Of a stretch of 64,000 nucleotides of DNA, positions 59,565 to 64,000 are shown piece by piece; within the stretch, counting starts at the first letter, position 1, and every line of letters begins with the position of its first letter. The stretch covers positions 57,665 through 121,664 of the forward strand of contig JABANN010000025.1 in the NCBI GenBank assembly GCA_013115125.1, given 5' to 3'. Position numbers and translations under genes: made by a program. The notes beneath the pieces are model-generated. The model was not told the DNA's origin and did not search any database. It was given only the letters and a program-made list of their open reading frames with translations. Origin of the DNA: Perkinsus olseni. Lineage: Eukaryota; Perkinsozoa; Perkinsida.

Positions 59565-61061
59565 TCACTGTCTGGCGGCACCAGCTACCTCCGGATTGTA
59601 AGCAGGCGGAGCCGTTGGCTGTGGGAAAGCAGGTGTCTGCTGGGTCATCGGGGCGGCCTGAAGAAGAGTCAGAAGGAGCCTTTAAACTAACGGGCTTCCG
59701 CCGCCGGGAAACACTGATGCTCGTGGCACTCCGTTGGCAGTCGTGACCGAACTGCAACAACGCTGGTCCTCACCTGGGTCTGAGGATGCAAACCATTCTG
59801 GTACATCGGGGCGGCTCCTCCTTGGTTAACAACGTATCGAGTTGGTTGATAGCCCGCGGGCGCTGCAGTCTGCTGATAGATGACCTGCCCCGTAGGAGCC
59901 GTCACCTGTGTTGGATAGGCCTGAACAATGAGAGCTCGAGGCGCCCTTAGCAAGAGCACGGAGTGGCGCTCACCACGTTGGACTGCTGCTGCGGCTGAGG
60001 ACCCTTGCCATCATCATAAGTATCTTCGATCACCTGAAGAGCGAAAATTTTCGAACCAGCACCAAGCCGATCCCGACGGCCCTCCCTACGGTGACTGTGG
60101 TGCCCTCGTCCGCTAAGAATGGCCGCTGATAACCATTGGAATTCGAATATACCACTGAGTCGCTGGTGGTAGTCTGAGGAATCGATACCCCATCACAGCC
60201 GAATCGCAGCACTCACCTGTGAGTTGGCCGCTGCACAGCAGCAACAGATGATGGCAATGATAACGGCTACCTGAGCAGGAGCACTAAGAACTCTCTTGGC
60301 TGGAGGGGTACTCACAGCGATGAGCGACATTATGAAAATCGGCACCCAGGAGACACCACTGTGGGTGTAGACGACCGTGCTTGAATGATACGGATCGTCA
60401 ACCTGGAAGCACGAGATGAACATAGCAGCGCAAAGTAACGACGGTTGTTACTATCACTGGTGCTGGGGCGACAGGAGCTGGAATAACCATCGGCATGGGG
60501 ACAACAGCCGGCACAACACCAGGGTGGACCTGAGGAACTTGTCACAACGGCAAGCAGGTTTAGGAATCTGCTCACATAGGGAGATCGATGGTGGATGATC
60601 GTGGTCCGACGTACAACGCGATACCTGAGGAGTATAATCTAGTAGAAGGCTCGTTGGCCTTGGCTCGGCCCACCCGTCGCTCTCCCCTGCAAGCTTGGCT
60701 GCTTGCTCGTCCAAATTCTCACAGTCGGTACCGTAAAAACCATCGTAACACCGACAAGTGAACGCAGCTTCCGAGACGTCGTGCTCAGAGCTCTCCGCCG
60801 AGACTGAGCCGGAGACGAGCTAGTTGCGACCATTCTCGACCATACGGATTCGCCCACTACCTGCTGCCCTCACGCACTGTCCATTACCGCTACACTGCTG
60901 CGGGACCGGAAGGGAAGGCGTCTGAGACACGGCACCCATGAGGCATCCCTCCTGCCGTACACAGATTGGCTTAGCCTACACACTCAGCACCCGCACCTTG
61001 GGGGTGGGAGAGCAGCAAGAGGACCGCCAGCACACGGGCAGAGCAGTGGAAAAAATGCATA
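59565..61061 (-). CDS. single-pass membrane protein with EGF-like domain
   Basis: The start MHFFHCSARVLAVLLLLSHP with QGAGAEC is a signal peptide. Later exons give C-SGNGQ-C-V and FTCRCYDGFYGTDCENL, together the Cys and Gly pattern of an EGF-like domain. A charged spacer follows (DEQAAKLAGESDGWAEPRPT). The membrane segment is built from two exons, VPIFIMSLIA joined in phase to VAVIIAIICCCC, with a cluster of four Cys on the cytoplasmic side that could be acylated. The tail is Gln/Pro/Tyr-rich (PTGQVIYQQTAAPAGYQPTR) and ends with PTAPPAYNPEVAGAARQ, containing a PPAY motif of the type bound by WW domains. A surface adhesion or receptor role is plausible. Several short introns; borders between 60000 and 60200 are unresolved. 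Confidence 0.65.
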
Positions 61062-61247
61062 TAGGATTACACTGGGAACTTGCTAGAACAATTTGCGCTT
61101 CATAGCATCTGATCTCGTCATAGGTAGCCTCGCACCCTCTGCCCAACGTCACTTCGAGAGAGAACTCAATACGAGAGAACAAGCTGAGAGACTGCAATTT
61201 TGCTAAGGTGACCAACGACGGGCCGGTCAAAATGAATATTGCTGTTA

Positions 61248-62475
61248 TTAAACTCTTTGTGCCGGGGACTCCTCCATGTCGAAGGTAACATGCTGAGTGC
61301 TCTCTTCTGTCTTGTGGTGTAAAAAGTGGATCACTATGTACCCGATTCCGACACAGCAGAGATACCTGGAAAATGAAAATAGGTACGGGGGAGCGATGCG
61401 CAAAAGCTGTGGCTATCTTACAGGCCGACAAATCCGAGCCAGAAAGTCCACGAGGAGATCCACAGCGTGCCCATAAAAACCTGAAGCACAAGGCTCATCC
61501 CGCTGGACATGTAGAGCCGTGGCCCCGCAGAATGGACTGTTACTGCATTGCAGCATCAGTGATGCACTCAGTGCTGTCAATACACCATAAACGAGGTGAA
61601 AATGTCACCGTGACATCTGCGGGAATGCTCATGAGCCTTGCTTACCAGGAAAATCCCCCGACCCAAGTTGTTCTTCAAGAATCCGAACTGCTCGTAAATG
61701 ATATTCTGCAACTTCTGAACCTGCGTGAGGAGCGTACGATGACTGCAAGCGAGGGAACAAAGGATTACCCCCGGCCATGACGTGTTGGACTCCGCTACAG
61801 CCAGCACGAAGGCAAATATTATCATATACCTGTGTGAGAAACCAATACCACACCTTTCCCAAACCTCAAAACCTTACGCATTCATAACATACAGAGCTGG
61901 TGATGCAATATTGAAGACATTGAGGAAGGACACTATCGATATCGCCAATACTGCTAGGGAGCCCACGAAGGAGAATATCTGCAAGAAAGCGCATGGACTC
62001 CACTCCATCATGCTTTCTGAACTCACCTTCAGCCGCAGCGGGTTGTGCACAACGTAGTTCCCAACACCGCGAGCGCCGCTGAGCTGAGGGAGACAAGAAC
62101 AAATCGACCCCAGCTTGACCATTATGACTCAGTATCAATTCAGCCATCGTGACGATGGCTATGGCATCGTCTACAGCGAAGCACGACAGCGACTCTCAAC
62201 CGTCGGAGGGTGGCGGCCCAGTGCACAATTACATGCGTGTGGAAGAGAGAAAAAAACGAAAATGGCGCGACTTTCGGCGTTACCACAGTTGTGCCAGCAC
62301 TGGTGAGGACATTCCGGGCCACACCAGCCTGGAAGCTGTCCTTCAGAGAGCTACTCTTTCCTATAGGAGCGCTGCGTGGGTCCGGTGACTGCTGTTGTGA
62401 GCCTGACAAAGAGGCTCCACTGCCGCTCCTGCCAGTTGGCTGATTACCGCCATCGAAAGGATCGTCCGTTGACAT
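61248..62475 (-). CDS. COPI-associated (TVP15-like) four-span membrane protein
   Basis: Exons join in phase: MSTDDPFDGGNQPTGRSGSG and a Ser-rich start; LSGARGVGNYVVHNPLRLK; IFSFVGSLAVLAISIVSFLN with FNIASPALYVMNA; YMIIFAFVLAVAES; VQKLQNIIYEQFGFLKNNLG followed by RGIFL; a segment with FMGTLWISSWTFWLGFVGL; and YLCCVGIGYIVIHFLHHKTE before a short acidic tail ending ESPAQRV. The four hydrophobic spans, and the Y..FGFLKN..GRG.F motif between spans two and three, are hallmarks of the COPI-associated / TVP15 family of Golgi membrane proteins. The exon between the GRGIFL block and the FMGTLW segment is less certain. It is the fourth gene in the window with a likely ER-Golgi role. Confidence 0.7.
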
Positions 62476-62960
62476 GGAGGACAGATTCACGGACATTGAC
62501 AAGTGCCAGGAAAATGAATCACTGATTATCAATGCAGTGAAAGGGGCCGGTGTAAACGCGACAAGGAGAGCCCACGAAAACCACTGATGAAAATGATCTG
62601 ATGATCTTTGGGGAACAACACGTCGGCTCATCAGGAGCTCAATTGAGCGCGTCCGGCCCGCGGAAGCAATACAAAACTCTACTCAGGCCTTTGTTATCTT
62701 CACCAACGCCTGCTCGAGGCATGTGGTACCCGCTGCGCTCGAGCTCACAACCTGATACACCTCAGTTTGGACGGCTCACAGCATTTTCGATATATTACAC
62801 TCTTGGTCACTTGGGACTTCATCATCATGAACTTCACAAAGTTGCAGCCGCACTCCTTCTTCCTGCATACAACAGCCAGAATGACACACTGCAGCGACCA
62901 GCCACTCGCGGGCCGTCCGTTCGCTGGGCTATTGGTCACGAGGTGCCTTCTTGATAGCTC
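62476..62960. other. spacer between two minus-strand genes
   Basis: No additional gene is supported between the start of the COPI-associated gene and the stop of the CaaX protein gene. Confidence 0.35.
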
Positions 62961-63857
62961 TCACATGACAACGCAATCCTTCCCGTTCTCATCCTTAGCA
63001 TCACGGAACACAGCGCGCTCGGCGTTGGTGAAGTGAGTGCCTGCAGAAAAGCATACAACGCTGGTTTGGTAGTGGTGTCAGCGGATACGTTACAGAAAGG
63101 AGCGTCTAGGCTTTGTGACAGACTCTGTAGGAGAATCGAGCCGTCCTTCTCCAAGCGAAGCCAGTAGTACACAATGACACGGGTCTCGTCAGCACACCTG
63201 AAGCCCAGTGTTAGAGCAGATCGAACCCGAAGGGGTCCTACATGGGGAGCTTAGGAATGGGCATGACCATGTTGACCCTCTTGCAAAGGATCTCATCTGA
63301 CGAATCTTTGTCCCCTGTGAACCTGATCGAGCGACAGCCGAGTAAAAGGGAGCTGAAAATCTAGACGGATCTCCTGTGTGCTGCCATTACTTGAACCAGG
63401 GAGTCTCCTCGAACTGACTAGCGCCAGCCTGTAGCTGCCACTCCTTCACGAGACCATCCTGTAGGAATCCCTTCATTAGAGTGTCTGTGTTGATGGTGTA
63501 CAATTTATCAGCTTCGTTCACTACTTGATACCCATGCTGGGGTAGTGTGATGTAGAAACCTGCCATTCACCCAGTCGCCTCAGTCTCCTCGACCAGACAC
63601 TTCAATTGCTGCGCCAATTCCACAGAGACTGCTCTCCTGTAAGCCATGAGCACACAATGAAACGAAAAACCACTGTAAATGCCTGGTCATGAGTCTAACG
63701 TAGCGATCCGCAACTAAGAATGGTACTAAGAGAAGGAGCTACTGCTCTGTTGGAGAATCATATCAACAGAGGTGATACCAATACTACTTCCCATCTCCGG
63801 TATAGTGCTTTCCTCTGCCTTGTCAAAGACAGCTTTGAAGGAAGACTGGGCGGACAT
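62961..63857 (-). CDS. small protein ending in a CaaX box, unrecognised
   Basis: Exons join in phase: MSAQSSFKAVFDKAEESTIP with EMGSSI (start 63857), then GFYITLPQHGYQVVNEADKL, a run to FEETPWFK, then FTGDKDSSDEILCKRVNMVM with PIPKLPM, then CADETRVIVYYWLRLEKDGS with LLQSLSQSLDAPFC, then THFTNAERAVFRDAKDENGK, ending D-C-V-V-M. The product is about 170 residues. The C-terminal C-V-V-M is a strong farnesylation-type CaaX motif, as in Ras proteins, so membrane attachment is likely. No GTPase motifs are present. The first intron is about 230 nt and contains a protein-like stretch (VELAQQLKCLVEETEATG), so an extra exon or a later start at 63566 (MAGFYITLPQ) is possible. Family unknown. Confidence 0.5.
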
Positions 63858-63937
63858 AGTAAGACTGGTAGGATGCAAACAACAATAGAAAACTGAGGAC
63901 TGCCGATAGCGATCACTGCGGCGGTGGGGAATATTCT

Positions 63938-64000
63938 TCCGCGCGCCCCGAAATTCCTCGCCCCGCCCCGAAATTTCTCGACTTGCCCCCAAATATCTCA
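63938..64000. repeat. short tandem motif at window edge
   Basis: The last 60 nt contain three imperfect units of CGCCCCGAAATTYCTCG, continuing to the edge. The array may extend beyond the window. Confidence 0.5.

Overview
The window looks like nuclear DNA of a perkinsozoan alveolate, most probably a Perkinsus species. Almost every gene is split by very short GT-AG introns (about 45 to 60 nt). Genes are dense on both strands, and many proteins have no recognisable family. A 22-nt match to the dinoflagellate/Perkinsus spliced leader lies at 56000-56021. Several same-strand gene pairs are separated by only about 40-50 nt, which fits a trans-splicing genome. I derived the gene models by reading exons and joining them at phase-compatible GT-AG sites. 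Exon borders are firm where stated and otherwise approximate.

Layout. 1-4.5 kb: a START-like lipid-transfer gene running off the left edge, and two paralogous CCCH zinc-finger genes (minus). 5.1-16.1 kb: three consecutive plus-strand genes of the early secretory pathway, namely Sec16, a golgin-84-like tail-anchored coiled-coil protein, and a Kelch-repeat protein whose last exons encode a complete Rab GTPase in the same frame. 16.7-22.7 kb: minus-strand genes, with a small basic protein, a coiled-coil protein, a Ser/Lys/Arg-rich protein and a RING-H2 protein. 23.5-30.5 kb: DNA topoisomerase I, then a fusion of eukaryotic-type chorismate mutase with a prephenate dehydratase-like domain and ACT domain. 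31-39 kb: two secreted proteins (one a Thr/Pro repeat protein), an AT-rich stretch with perfect hairpins, and three unrecognised minus-strand genes in close order.

38.8-51.2 kb: an SPX-domain protein, a sphingolipid delta-4 desaturase with a helical repeat extension, four tandem copies or remnants of an unknown lineage-specific family, and a second desaturase whose intron carries an antisense tRNA-Gly. 53.1-55.4 kb: the remains of an LTR retroelement. 55.6-57.9 kb: a diverged repeat pair that brackets the spliced-leader match and a secreted Cys-rich repeat protein. 59.6-63.9 kb: minus-strand genes for an EGF-like single-pass membrane protein, a COPI-associated (TVP15-like) four-span membrane protein, and a small protein ending in a CaaX box.

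Functional theme. Sec16, the golgin, the Rab and the COPI-associated protein all act between ER and Golgi. The two desaturases make ceramide precursors in the ER. The CM-PDT fusion belongs to phenylalanine/tyrosine synthesis. The most unusual items are the Kelch-Rab fusion, the CM-PDT fusion with altered dehydratase motifs, the spliced-leader match, and the tandem family at 43-49 kb.
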